Positions 1 to 13,900 of a stretch of DNA of 64,000 nt are shown piece by piece. The position numbers were made by a program, and so were the translations under genes. How positions within the stretch are numbered: the first letter of the stretch is position 1; each line of letters starts with the position of its first letter. This stretch comes from Aspidiotus rigidus (Eukaryota; Arthropoda; Insecta; Hemiptera; Diaspididae). The notes below the pieces were generated by a model. It had not been told where the DNA came from. It saw only the letters and a program-made list of their open reading frames with translations, and did not search any database. Location: assembly GCA_035079385.1 (NCBI GenBank), contig JAVHKY010000018.1, positions 2,542,001-2,606,000 on the forward strand, written 5' to 3'.

Positions 1-1930
1 CATTCTAGAACCATCATTTACTCAATTGTTACACAAAATGCTTCTAGCCAGGCATTTTTCTAAAAGATTTACCAGTCTATTTATGAAGCGAAAGGCAAAC
101 TTACATAGATAATTTCTTCGACGTTCATGAAAGCTTGTAGACTTAAGATCTTTAGCGGTGAGATTAAGATCATCATCATCATGGTCTTTGGTAACAAACC
201 GCATAAAAATTATCTAGGCCTATAAGTTGATGATTATAAGTACCGCGACTAAGTATTCATGTGTATACCTCATCATGAGAAAACCTTCAGAGAAAATACG
301 AGAAAGGAAATGAAAAAAGGCGCGTCCACAGTATAGATAACAAATTGAAAGAATAGGTACAAAAAAAAGTTGAGAATTGTAGATTTTTCCTGTGTATATA
401 TAGGTACTGTAATATAAAATCGACTAAAGAATTGCAGCCGCGTGTAATTAATGCCGTTACCGAATGAATTCCTCGGCTGCTTGTATAGTTTTTCTATTTC
501 TTGCGAAACCTTTTAACAATCATCGTCCATTATATTAACTAATAGCGAACAGTGCAATGCGGTGCAGTCGGTGTCGGCTTTCTATATGGAAAACTGGTTA
601 CGGGAATTCTGCTGATCTACGCGGATACTGTTCTCAGCATACGTAAGTTATAAAGTTTAATATTGTGCGAGAGCGGAGTGCGCATACAATATCGTCGCCA
701 TTTCAATTTCAATTTCCAAGTTTTTTTTTTTTCTATCTTCTATCCTCTTCGTCGCCACCGCCTCATTGCTTCTTTCTTCTTCTTAAATACAGTAATATGT
801 AATCGTTGCATCCACATCGGGCATACCGCGCATATATACAACACTTCTTATCTCGTGGAAACGGAATCGCATTAATGAAATACAAATGTGCGAACATTCT
901 CGTATCTAGGTATAATATTGCGCTGAATATGGAAGAACGGATCGGCCATTTTGAATTCGAGTCTAATTAAACATCATACAGCGGTACGCGGTCTTATAAG
1001 TAGGTCTACGTACTTCTTTGTAGGTATATATGTAATAATCGTCCAAGGGTTATAAGGTTGCACTTTGGGCCTTTTTGGATTTTGTGCGTAGGCGCAGAAA
1101 AATGAAACCGGAGAAAAGTGTCAAATGAGATTTGTATAACATAGTATTACGAGCATTCCCCACCGCGCCTTTCGTATAGGTTTCGACTGCATGTTGAAGA
1201 AGAAAAGAAGAGAAATCTAGGTTGAAGTGAGCGAGGGCGAGGGAATGCGCGAAGGGATTGAAATGCGACTGTGTATAGTATCATATACACGCGCCATTGA
1301 AGAGGAAGGGTAGAAAGAGCGTCAGCTATATACCTTTGGACTGGCACACTGCGAGAGATCTTGTGCGTAATGTCAGCATCAGTTCATCGTTTAAAAAAAT
1401 GTTACCGCATTAGCACGCGCATAAGCCTTTAGGTGTAGATTAAAGCGTTCAAGGTGTAGTAATTTATGTGCGGGTCTTTCGAACAGCCACTCGGAGAGGA
1501 AATGGAATTTTGGAACGTGTCTTTTTCGTTACCAAATCATTCAGGTTTGTAGCTATACCTCGATAACTCTTTGGTTGCCTTTTCGTCATTGGTTATTTAG
1601 ACCCAGGACTGGGTCACGTGATATTCGAGTGCATAATAGTAGATTCACATTAGTTTGAGAAAGAAACTCGCAGACCGAAATTGAGGATAATCGACGGTAG
1701 AAAAGATGATAGTGAAGAGGGGTTTTTTAGGCTTGAAGTGCGAAAAAGACCATGAAAAGGCTAACATGGTCAGGAGTGAAGGAAAATAGTTATCCCATTT
1801 AGGTTTGTGAAGAAGAATTTCATCGAGTTTTTGAAAAAATATTACTTTTTTGGTTTGTGTACTTTTGACCATTCTAACTCTCTTGCTTTGTATGTTAGAT
1901 TAAAGCCACTTCGATAAATCTTGTCTGTAT
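1..1930. other. gene-less AT-rich unique sequence
   Basis: No open frame here resembles a known protein, no repeat unit recurs elsewhere in the window, and there is no convincing exon with both splice borders. The base composition is like that of the host introns. It is probably upstream of, or intronic to, the gene that starts at 20671. Confidence 0.6.
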
Positions 1931-1989
1931 AGTTCGATGGTCGTAATTTATCTAAGTTCTCCCACCATCGTAAATACCTCGGAAGTCGA

Positions 1990-2290
1990 AATTTTTCTGA
2001 TTCTAAGACGACCGATCGAGGGGAGGGGGGAGAAATTGAAGAGGGAAAATCTTTTTAGGCCTTCAATTCGAATTAGATCCATGTCAAGAAGTAGAACAAG
2101 GTCATTTACGACGTCACAGAGGTCGAAGGATACCCCCCCTTCCCCCCGAGGAACCGCGCTAAAAAAACAGGTTCCTTTCAGAAAAACTATTATAATTTCC
2201 TTAAAACAGGTTTCATTCTAGGAGAATTATAACAACGGGTTTTTCCTACGGGTTTTTCCTACGCATAAAAACTTGAATCCTTTTCTTTTA
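1990..2290. repeat. copy of a dispersed repeat containing AACAGGTTCC
   Basis: This block has a G-rich tract, a pyrimidine tract and the phrase AACAGGTTCC. The same phrase, or its reverse complement GGAACCTGTT, recurs at about 21735, 22215, 22855 and 23170, next to similar G- or C-runs. A related diverged copy lies at about 55850-55920. I see no coding content, so this is either a non-autonomous mobile element family or part of a larger element whose coding part is absent here. Confidence 0.5.
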
Positions 2291-2689
2291 TGACCTACTG
2301 TTTTCTTCAAAATGTTGTCCTTTTTTTGAATTGGAAGAGGTATTTTACTGAAAGTTTTACCCGAGATTTTTGCTTTTCGGAAGGATTATTTTTGATCCAA
2401 TCCTGATAAAATTGTCTAGAACTTCGAATTTTAACTCTTATCGAAAGGCGAAATATGGAAAATTGAGGTCAGATTGTTGATGAAACCCAGTTTTCAAAGT
2501 ACGTTCGGTCAAACTGAATTGCGTTGCGACTGCAAATTCGAACAACTTATAAATGCTGATGATAGTCATTTTTTCGATTAGAAATCCAAAATATTGATAA
2601 ATTAATTGAGACGCAGAATTACCTCTTTGGTTTGGTTGGACTTCAAAACTGTTACTATTTTCAATCAATTTTTTGGATTCTCATGAAAT

Positions 2690-3400
2690 AATCTAGATGA
2701 ACTTTCGAGTGGAGATTGGGCGTTGATTATCGACGTCAAATCGACCAAGATCTTATTTCTTCGAAAGTTGTGGCCGAAATTTATATTGTTGAGATCGACT
2801 TCACGTCTACGTCTTCATTTTGACTCATTCAACGCGTCGATTTTCAGTTGATTTCGAGTCGACTTGCTATCGACCTAAAATTAACTGCCCTTTTGCGTCA
2901 ATTATCAATCGAAATTTAGTATTCTGGGAATGCCTTAAATCGACGTCATCCTTTCGGTCTGTTTGGTGACTTCGCTATTCACAGACAGAATATGCAGTCA
3001 TAATTAATTTATAAAACGAGGATCACTGAAAATCTCAAAGCTTGACCAGTGCAACAATGTTCGAATCAAAGAAATGTCGACGTCAATTTTCAGTCGACAT
3101 GAATATCTGATATCTGGCTCGTGTCGCCCCTTTTTTACCTCAGTTCTGAAGCCCTATCAAGTTGAGCACTTGAGACGTGTTTTTTTTCACCGATAAATGA
3201 TTTACTGGAAATGAACATCTATTTTGGGTTGATTTTCGATCGATAAGGATCTATTATACATACTGGGAGTCAATTTAATTTCGAGATCGACGATGAGTCG
3301 ATGGCTTGCAGAAAGGAGCGGTCAATTTCGAGTCTAGTTCCTGTCATTTTGGGTCGCCGATGACAGGGGCAGAACTAATTCAACTCAAGAGTCGACGTAT
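2690..3400. repeat. TCGAC-rich dispersed repeat, copy 1
   Basis: The block is crowded with TCGAC and GTCGA motifs, many arranged as short palindromes such as GTCGATTTTCAGTTGA and TCGAGTCGAC. The stretch at about 2957-3110 (phrase CTGTTTGGTGACTTCGCTA, then GTAGTCAT-like and GCTTGACCA-like phrases) matches a stretch at about 59130-59250 in the same order and orientation. No protein is recognisable. Confidence 0.6.
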
Positions 3401-4179
3401 GTTACATTGAAATCATCAAAAGTCCTTTTTTCCATGTCAGGTCACCAAACCTTGAAAAATAATGTAGGAAAAACCTTGTTTGAGGTTGCTGAAGATTGGA
3501 AAAAAGTCACCTCAAGTCATTTTTCCTTACTTTCAATCCTGATGGACCTCTTGTCTTTATATTGAATTGTGTAAGGTAGTTGGTTTTCCTATTGAAAAAG
3601 GAATTCAGACACACGAGTGAAATCCAGTACTCAATTTCGCCCATCTCCACTCCTACCTTCTTATGTACTTTACTATATCGGCGTTGTTTTTCAATGCCTC
3701 CTTTATGTCTAGTTCTTTTTCTTAAAACTTATAGTATTGATCTTTCCATAGCGATTTGGATAGTTTTTATCCTACTTAGGCTTCTCTCAGACAGTGGCCA
3801 CATCGTACGCTAGAGTAGGGACAAAACACACATTATAAAAACTTCATTCACCTAATTACCGCCCGTATGCATGAGGGAAGACAGATGGACCTCTCACATT
3901 TAATAAGGAAAAGAGGTCATCAACAACGAGATTACTTACAGGGATTTCTTGAAGGGAAAATTTTAGCTTGCAACCGGTTAAGATGATAAAAACTACAGAT
4001 AAGCAAAAACTATAAAAATAGTTATGTACACATATTTTATCCTTAATATAAAGGTATTATTATTACCAAATTTTGATTCATTCATGCCTGCGTTCTGAAG
4101 CGCTGTTAAATTGTGGACTTACAAAATTTCGAAGTCACTTGCACGTCTTTTACTTATGAATGACGTAGAATCGACCCCC

Positions 4180-4330
4180 AAAGCTGTCGATTTTCAGTAC
4201 ACATCATAATCTCAAATCGCGGTCGATGGAGTTGACTCAGTGTGGGTCGATTTATGGTCGACATGGGCCGAACTCGATTTTGAATCGACTTTAGGTCTAA
4301 ATAGCGAGTCGATCTGGAGTCGACATGGTT
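4180..4330. repeat. TCGAC-rich dispersed repeat, short copy
   Basis: About 150 bp dense in GTCGA and TCGAC motifs, of the same style as 2690-3400 and 59090-59640. The sequence on both sides returns to ordinary AT-rich intronic composition. Confidence 0.5.
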
Positions 4331-4339
4331 CATCGGAAA

Positions 4340-7300
4340 TTTGTCTCAATATTTAGGTAACTGTCTTTCATATTCTCGTTGTTGATGCGTATTCGGAATA
4401 TTTTTGTGAATCAAACAAAGAAAATAGCGCCCCCCCTCCCCTATAAAGCAACAAAATGAAGTGAACTGCAAGAGCCGAAATCTCCATCACTTTTTCCGTT
4501 CTCAAATGGTAATTCTGTTAGGCTGTATAATTGGCGTACTGGTATAGGCTCACTCTTTGATTGTTCATCGTTTATTTTCGTGTATACACGATGTTGATGC
4601 AAAATGTCTTGATTAACGTGAATGGTCGTTACTAATGATATCTTATTTTGATAACGAGTTTCTTCATCTGGACTTACATGTAATGGAGATTATGATCGGC
4701 ATATATATACGAGAAAATCTAGTGGACCAATACGATGTGTACACGGTGGACTCTGTATGATTACTTGTAAACATATTATGACTACCTCTGCCTTACAGAG
4801 TTTGTAATAACGTTACGTCATATAATATATGATCAACACCTACAGTATAAATGACATATGCGATTCTGTTTAATTTCACAATGTTTACCGGTTACGAGCG
4901 TTTATACTTACCCAGAAAGAGAGGAATATGATTTTGAAATCTTGAAAAAGATACAAGTCGCTCGTTTATAATGTTCCGTCAGTGATATAAAAAATGACGA
5001 TCGATTTATCTTCAACGGCGATCTCATTTTACTTCATCTCGTCCTGCAGCAAACGAACTTTCTCACAGTCAAATTTTCCATATAATTTACATGGTCGTTA
5101 TATCCCGCTGTATAAGTAGACAGGAAAAAAACTAACGAAATTAGGGAATATATTATACTTTGTCACCCTCTTAACATACATATTGATTTTTTTAATGGAA
5201 AAGGAAAAAAAAAACCTACCTTATGCATATAAATATAGGGAAACATCTGTTTGGAAAATATTTATTTCGGTCGTTTTTTTTTCTCCTTCCTATATTTGCG
5301 GAATCGAAAAATATAATTTTCGCTCACCTCGTTCGTGAGAACTACGTTAAAAAATATTCTCGTGAAATACATCTTATTATGGGAAAAAAATACCTAGTTT
5401 CGTAGGTAGGTCGGCGAATTAAAAAAAAAAATACATACAAAGAAGGAAAAAAGCTTTTTTTAGGGTAAAACTCGATGTCTGCTCTGTACGGTTAGATTAC
5501 TTCGCATATATGTGGAAAGAAAAAAACTGAATAATACACGAAAAAAAAAAATCAGGTAGGGGTGAAGGATGAAACGAAGGTACCGTTCGAAAATGTAAAA
5601 AGCGGCTAGATTTTTTGAGGGTAAAAATCTAGGTTTTTTAACCCTTAATTGTTGGCAAATTCCGGAGTTGGCACAAAAACGCGTAATTCCTGTATTCGAA
5701 GGGGATAATATTAAAAGTATATAAGCTATACGTATACGCCGCGACAGGATACCTTCTTTCTTTTTTTCCCCAAAGAACATACTTTTTTAATGCATTTTTA
5801 TTCAAAACGATTAGGCGGCAATCGATATTACACCCTTGAAATACTTCACGCATACATACGAAAACAGGTTATCCCTGCATCTTTTAACGGGTTCTTTTTT
5901 ATTCACGAGAACCTACTACTGTGCTTCACATTATACACAAGGTATATAATTTCCTTAAATATGTAAAAAACAAGAATGAAACAACTTCCACCCTATAAAA
6001 TATAGGTAACCCAAGTACCGATGCGAGATGAATGGGTTCATGAGAAAAAAAAATGTGTTTCTGGAACTATATACTTTATTCGTATATGTAAACACCTTCA
6101 AATATCAATCTCGGTCAAATTATTAGACTATTATTATAACGTTGCTCTAGCCGAGAAAAATAATAAACGCACGTATTTGTAATTAAAAATATTTTCACGT
6201 CACTCGAACGCCTTCGAACAGAATTGTTAACGAGGAAGACGGAAGAAATTTAACGTGCTCGTCGAGAGAAAGATTGTGTCAAACATTCGCTGCCAAATTT
6301 TATAACAGATGAATAAATCAGATTTTATTACCTCAAAATACCCTACATAATTTCGAGAGTCCAACAGAAAACTACAGTAGAGGTGAATATTTTCGAGGAA
6401 CTCGTCGGAGGATGTATTTTAAACTAACGATGACGTAATTAATAACCGTTCGTTGTTTGAATATAAAAATTTAGTGACATTGATTTAATGAAGTATCCAC
6501 CTTCGGTACTGACCTCAGGTAACGTAGAGACTTTGTTTGCGATTCAAAGGATCGTCTCAACATTTCCTTGTCTGGAGCGTGAAATTACAGTTGTAACCCC
6601 GGTTTGAAAATCATCGTTTTAAGAAAGTCAACCCAGTTCGATAAAATAAACGGAACTATTGGAAGACTGGGATCGTCTTCATGGGGGATAAAATAGCGGA
6701 TACTTCTTTTCAAAGTGTAAAAAATAAGCCTAGTCGGGATTTTAGTGACCAGTATGGGGTTAAAACGGTGATGTCCAGGTAGAGAGAATCATCGCCAAGA
6801 GAAGAAAAGATTATAATCATCTCCTGCAGTTGATAAGAGTAGCCAAATTGTGACTTCCCCTCTTAAAAGGTATATGTGGAGAACGCCTAATCTGTTTAAA
6901 ATCATAATTCCTTCACGGACCTTTCAAAACTTTTTATAAATAACGTAGAAGCATAGAGAGAAGAACAAAGAAGGAAAAAAATGACCAACAGATGCGAATG
7001 ACCTAAAACTGAGTGCTGTCGAAAATGGTGTGCATTTGTTCAAAGTTCGCATGTAGAACGCGGAGCCACCCTCTGCGTACGCGTCCTTTCATAGAATTTT
7101 GGCTGCGGAAAAGATGAATATTATCTCCACGTTTTTACTTCACATCTCGCTCGAAAATATTTACTTCAATATCCGCTCGATACAGGATAGGTGATTTCCA
7201 ATTTTTTAGTCGTACAAAAAATTGTTAATCGATTAAAGACCGTAAAATTTCTCGCATACTCGTAAAAAACGTGCAAGTTCAATATTCGCATACAAGGTCT

Positions 7301-9930
7301 AAAAATGCGAGTAAGTATCTTCTATAAAGAACCGAATATAATCCGGGAACGCAATCAATGTTCATCCAGGAATTTGATTGAGACAATCGCCGTTGTAACC
7401 GATGTCGATATTTTTCGATGAACATTATGTCATCCATGCACATTGTGGCAACCATGGACGCTTAAGGCGAATAATACTATGTAATCGGATATTTTAATCC
7501 ATTCATCAGGAAATGCCACACGCGATGACCTTGCAACAAAAATATATGGTTCATATTTTACGAAAGAGTCGCCGCGATACAAAAGATAGCTCGCTATATT
7601 ACTGATGTGGTGTGTTGTACCTGTATTTGTGTAGTATACATTATTTGCGAATGTGACTGCGAGATACAGTGCTAGGATTTACTCTATTGTTATCAAATTA
7701 TAGCGTATATTCCGAGGGTTAAAATGACCTGCGTCCTTCCTTTCTAATATGATGGCCCGGGCATACGAACCGAACCGTTCTTTTAGAATAACACATATGA
7801 GCCTGTTGATACAGTTTTGAGGGCTGTGTTAATTCGAGCCTGTACAAGTTTCATAAAACTGACCATCATTAAAGAGCTGTTGATATGGTTCATCGTTAAC
7901 ACATGTTTAGGCTTATAAGATGACAGTTATTATGTTCAGAAAACTGTATCTGTGTAAATTATATGTATCACAGTGGGTGAACGGGGACTAACGTGAAATA
8001 GAACATACAACTAGTCCGACACATGTTTTACAACAAAAGGATGGAGTGTACTCCTTTTCTTCAGGGAGAAATAGATTTTTTTTAGCGTGTAGCAGAAACA
8101 CGTACTTCGACCTTCGAGCTCCCTCTGATTCATGAAAATCGCAACAGGAGCTCCGAGTTCCGAGGCTCATCGATTTACTTAATCCAACTGACGGTATTCT
8201 CTTATTGGGATATAACCCTTTTGAAAACTCAAGAACAAGAAGTTTGATGGGAGTACAAAGGCTGAAAGTGGGATCTGTGCGGATACATCACGAAGATTTG
8301 GTTTTTCATACTCTTATGTACTTTGACCAGATGAGTTGAGAAATGTTGGCTGACTTTTTTAATTCAAACTTACTTCTCCATCATCTCAGAATTTTAAACT
8401 ATAATTCGACAAATGTACTGTGAAACCGTCGAGAATTGGATAGTTGACGGGTGGAGGGGTCAATTTTTTCGTCGTTATTCGAGCCGATCATCCGCCAAGA
8501 GTGCTTCAATCGACAAAAATGAAATGTTGATTGAATAAGCTCGAAAAATATTGTGAGAACAAAGCCATTTAACACAAAAATTAACGGGGTAGATGTTAAA
8601 TTTCCTGTATAATTCACCTTTCTATGAAAATTCCGATTTTGATCGACTTATAAGAAGAGCTTCCGTTCACCCGCGCCACCCATTGACTGTCCCTGTGGAT
8701 ACTAACGCTGGCCGGCTAGTATGCGAGAGCAGAAGAGTAATTTTCGTCTTTCAACTTCTGATAGTGTGAGAAAACTTGAACTAAGTCCTGTTTCTCTGAC
8801 GCTGTACACAGCAAGATTGACGTATACACAGTATCCAAAATGTAAACCTTTGTGTAAACATTTGCCTTCGGGAATTTGGATGTACGTCCAGTTCCTTCGT
8901 CGGAAAGTTGTCTGGTTGTATATCCATTCATGCGATTATCAAGTAGCATTTCTAGAGTGAACCCCAGGAACAATTTAACGCGATCGCATCGAGTTTCTCC
9001 TAGAAATTAATTTTACTTCAATTTGGTTTCAACTCAACTTTCCTGAGAAGAGATCTCTCTTGCTGAATCTTCGTTTGGATCACCTGCTGTCAACCGTTTT
9101 TCATAAGATATTCATCGACATGTCTTCTCCTCCGATAATATCCCTTCTTGGATTGATCTGGAGACATCTCTAAATTTCGTTAGTTCCACTAAATCAATCG
9201 AGACCTCGCCGACATTTTTTTCGGCCTTCATGATATCGAATAAATGTACTGGATCAATAGCTGTTATTGTATAGCATCACAAATACGAATTTGGCTTTCA
9301 GAGGAAGTTGATGACCTAACGGTTACGAATAAGGGTCGAAATAGTCCAAAATACAACCGACATCAAGCGATCAGCACGATCGAGAATGTGGTCTTCTAAA
9401 AGGTACAGGAGGGACAATTGTAGCCGGCATGTAAAACTGGCATAGTAATCGAGAAATGTGTACGAGTAAAGGTCGAGACCGCCCAAAATATCGCCATCCT
9501 AACTGTAAATTGCCTCACAACGAGTGCTGGAAAACACGATAGGAATATACTGTAATCGGGGTCAATTGGCCTGACAATTTTGTCCCATATTTCAGTTATC
9601 CTTTGTAGAGGACCGCCTCTAGTTATACCGATGCAATTAAGGGACATCAAGCATACTGAATCTTGACGGAAAATGAAACTCAAAAGAAAATTTTGCAGGA
9701 TCTTTTACATTTATTTTTATTTATTTTAAGAACAATTTACATGTGTTTAATTATTGTTGAATTCACTTGATTGGGAATATGAATTCTGTACAAACTTAGT
9801 ATCTAAATCGCAAAACTTTCTCAACAAATCCCCATTTGTGCGCGAAATTTCTGTTGTATAATCGCGCGAAGTGCAAATAAAGGTGCTTGAAGAAAATGAT
9901 GTTCATCAAAGATTGTACTGCTGAAAACTG
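4340..9930. other. gene-less stretch
   Basis: No recognisable gene, RNA or transposase. Short open frames occur by chance on both strands. A 95-codon frame at 9396-9683 (-) has no recognisable motif. The part at 8400-8650 has loose similarity in motif style to the TCGAC-rich family, but is too diverged to call. Confidence 0.5.
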
Positions 9931-9932
9931 TT

Positions 9933-9969
9933 GGTATTGGTGGTGAAACCCATCACATACCACCATACC
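9933..9969. repeat. short perfect-type hairpin
   Basis: GGTATTGGTGGT at 9933-9944 faces ACCACCATACC at 9959-9969, giving an 11-12 bp stem around a 14-base loop with one unpaired base. Nothing nearby suggests a function; it may mark the end of a decayed mobile element. Confidence 0.5.
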
Positions 9970-10806
9970 GAAACCCCACCAAAGAGGTCTAACTTATTTA
10001 GGTCTTCTTTGCGTTTTCCGAATTTTTCTCAAAAATTATCGAGTTTAGAGGGCAAATACCTAAATTAAAAAAGAATCTACGTAAAATTTCCGAGAAAGAA
10101 GTATTCTTGTGATTTTTCGATGAACGCCATACAAATAGAGATAACTCGCCGACAAGAAGGCGTTCGCGCGAGAGCTACGGTTCAAAAAACGCGATTTCTT
10201 CCGATTTTTCTCGCGAACTGTGTATGCTACGACAAAAATAACTCAGTTCAACCGGAATCTGCGTTAAATTTTACTATAAGACTACAGTTTTAATTTTCTA
10301 GTTAATGTTCGCAAATCCGTAAAAATGCGCCATCAGGGTAGCGTCTTTTTAAAAATATTTTTCTGGATTTTTCATAAAACATCACCTTGACAGCGCGTTT
10401 ACTCCGTTTGTATCGCGTTAATAACAAAATCACAAGATTACTTTTTTCTTTTAAATTTTACCAGATCATTTTTGCACTGAGGTATTTGCTCTCTCGATTC
10501 CATAATTTTTGAAAAAAATTGAAAAAAAGGTAAGAAAGTCCTAAATACGTCTCCTATTGGTGAGATTTCCTTTTTTTTTTCAATGTTGTGATTTTACTGG
10601 GCCAAAACACATCAATTTTCGATTTGAGAAAGAAAATTTCTTAGGGAGGGGGTGAAAAAAATGTTCTCGAAGGGGTTCTGAATATTCAGGGTTTTCCTCA
10701 AATCCATTTCCAGTTAATACTAACACAAATTGAGTCATAAATTTCGGAAAGGAAGAGTGTCCCTAAGGCCCTATTTATTCGCCTCTGATATTCTCCATGG
10801 AGCGCA

Positions 10807-10901
10807 ACTGGCAACCTCCTTATAACTTCATTTTGAAATAAGTTGCTGTATAGTAGCAAAAATAATAAATTCAAAAACGAAGTTATAAGGTCACTGCCAA
10901 T
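10807..10901. repeat. 95-nt imperfect hairpin
   Basis: The left arm contains TTATAACTTCATTTTGAA and the right arm TTCAAAAACGAAGTTATAA. Outside these, ACTGGCA pairs with TGCCAAT, and inside, TTGCT pairs with AGCAA around a tiny loop. The whole is one long imperfect stem of the size of an animal pre-miRNA foldback. It could equally be a short palindromic MITE. There is no direct evidence of transcription. Confidence 0.5.
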
Positions 10902-10909
10902 CTACATAA

Positions 10910-13900
10910 AAAAAGTTCAGCACGCAAAAAGTTATAGAAAAATTGCTATTTTTGTCAGGCATGTTAGGAGAATCCTGGTGACTATTGAGGGTCTGTGTGA
11001 TACCTTTGAAAATGAGAACGTTTTGAAGGTCATATCTAGGACAACAACGCCTGTAGATTTGAAATAAATTGGTTAAAAAAAACTTTTTTTGCCACATCTA
11101 TAGGCGGAAACAGGGTCTCATCAACACGCATCTTTTGAATCCCATATTTAGTAACACCCTGATTATTGACTGCGTGAGACATTTCGAATAATCATTTAAG
11201 ACAATGAATGACTCTTTCAGTTCTGGGGACTCGTCTTCAGCTCTTTGATACTGATAGATAATCGAACTACATTAGGTTAGCAAATTTTCACCATGATCGC
11301 AACCATTGTTCCGTGATGGCTAGAAATCTTCGAAGGTCTTCCTCGAAATTTTCATTTTCATTGTTTGCTCATTATATATTCTTCGCTCGCATATACTCAA
11401 GATGGATACTATCTATAGGTACGCATAATACTAAATGATGAATTAGTGAATTTCATCGAAGGGTTGAATGTAAAGCATAGTACATGTAGTGGTCAGAAAA
11501 TGCGATTAATGATGTAGGCTTATCGACTGCTCACCATTATTCGCTCGTATTTCTTAGTCTTGTCGCGATTGCCCAACCTGACCCGGAAATTTCTTACACA
11601 TTCCTATTATAAAGTCGATACACGTCGTCCCCAGCAGGCTATACAACCTTTTTTTTTTTTGGCCTGTTTTCACCCAAAAAATGAGCGAGAATGCGAAAAA
11701 ATAGCGTTTTTTCCCCTCTAAACGTTCGAAAAATGAAATATGAAAAAACATCAACGATGCTGCGAAGATAGAAGGGCTATTTCGAACGCGTTTATTTACA
11801 CATTCTATTCGTATACAATGAGGGAGAAAAAAAATTAATTTTGAATCACAAAACCTGTTCTGTTTTTTTTTTTTTCTCTGAGAAAAAGAAAAAAAATTTA
11901 TTCTGCACTATACAGGTATTGGGTATATTTTAAATGTATATTGTAAACAGGTTTATTATGTACTCGATGGCAAAGCAGCGAATTAACATAGCTCGAACAT
12001 GGCGTACGTATGCGCAAATTAGTGCTACCGTATTCGTTTACATAAATACTTAGACATTCTTCGAGCCGCCATTTTGTAATCACGTCGGCTCTAGATCCTT
12101 TTCTCGGTACTGCCTATTTACATGATCCTTGCACGTATAATGAGAGGTTCGATTTAAATGTGCGTGTGCGCGTAAAAAAAAAAAGCTCGTTCACGGTTAT
12201 TCAAATGACGTCGACTCGGTTATACGCGTAAGCAGCCAACCAATAGAAACTCGTTACCCTTTTAACCCTTGCTTCCTGTCTTTCTCTTAACCGCCATTTT
12301 ATTCAAATACGATCGTACAGCTTATTTGAATTATATTATATCGACGAGGAGAGAAAAAAACTCGATATTCGTTATTTGTCATTGGTCGATTTATTCTAAC
12401 GTATTTAAAAAAGATTCAATAGTGTATAAAGTATTACATTATTAAGGAATGGGTAACTCCAGAACCCGATACCTTTAATTTATTCGCTCAAAGCGCGTTA
12501 GTTCATATCGAGTATAATGAAATTTAATTTTGTATATAGAAAAGGTGCGGCTGGTGATGAAGAAGGTAAAAAAAGACTTAAAGGAGGGTTTTTTAAGACG
12601 CATATATAAACTATATAGTAGTTCTTTAACGACATTATAGACGCGACGTCTTAGCTTAAGATGAGCAGGTGGCTCAAGCGGGACTGTCGATGTATAGTGC
12701 CAGAATATTTGACGATCTTACGTAACAAAAGAGACCTGCTTTTTAAATTCGGCACGTTTTTAGCCGCAGGCATATACAAGCCGCGATAGATGAAGGGTTC
12801 ATTTCGTACCCCTTTTTTTTATTTTGCGCTCCCCGTTCGATTGTTACTCGCAGGCGACATTAGCATTTTCTTTTGTTACATATTTCATTCCAGTGGACGG
12901 ATTTCATCTCAACAACGATTTATTTAACAATAAGCTTTCCTGCTTTTCTATGCGATGCTGTTTTTTTTTTTCGGTACGTCTATTTAACAAACTTTGGGCT
13001 CGCGATCCATTATGTTAAAAACTCATGGATAATATGTTCGCGCCATTTGTTACTTCGCTATTTTTTTTCCTCTCTCCTCTGTATCGTATTGTTGAAGAAA
13101 CACGAATCGAATTTATTATTATGATTATTAACATTATTCTGATTACCATTTCTCTATACCCCGTTCATTATTCGACGAACGAACGACGTTTGGAAATTTA
13201 AAATTCGAATTGTTGGTTGGTTGATAGTGTGGAGTGCGCGATTACCTGCGTCGCGGATCGCGACGGGCGCGCGACGAAGCTTCAAGGGTCGATCTTGCAG
13301 CTATAGGAGCGTTGTTTTTTTTCCTCCTCTCTCCTGTCGTAACGGTCTTCGCGTGCTACTTGTCAAATAATATCGACGTGCCAACTTCCCCATTCTTTTA
13401 AATACGCGTAAATGATACATGACCTATGCAACAATATATGAACGAGTGCCTGTATGAAGGCGAGATTAAAATCACTGTACGCGCGCGCTGTGGATGATGC
13501 TGGCGTATAGACGCGACTATCCTCTATTGTCGCGCGTGTTGGACAACGGCTTCGAGATTGCCTCATTCAGCGCGATGGTGTCAGTGGTTATGGGCCGAAA
13601 CGAATTGGAACAGCAGACCATTTAAAATAAATACCATACCGCTAATCTACTATTAATAGTATATCTAACCGGACAAAGTATTTATAAATGTTATTTTGTA
13701 TTGTGACCCAATATTTTTCGAGTTTTTTTGAAGAATTTCACCCATTCACGCATACAACTGTGCTTATGAAAAGAGGAAGGAAAAAACAGTATGTCCCTAT
13801 TCTTTCCACATGTTTTAAACTCTTCATGCAGGGTTAAACGGTATATTTCTATGGATAGTGTAGAAAAAAGAGTATTTTTTTGGAGGAAAAAAAAAAAAGG

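Noticed and set aside
9396..9683. 95-codon minus-strand frame with a hydrophobic centre
   Set aside because: No recognised motif; upstream and downstream segments are closed by stops in all frames.
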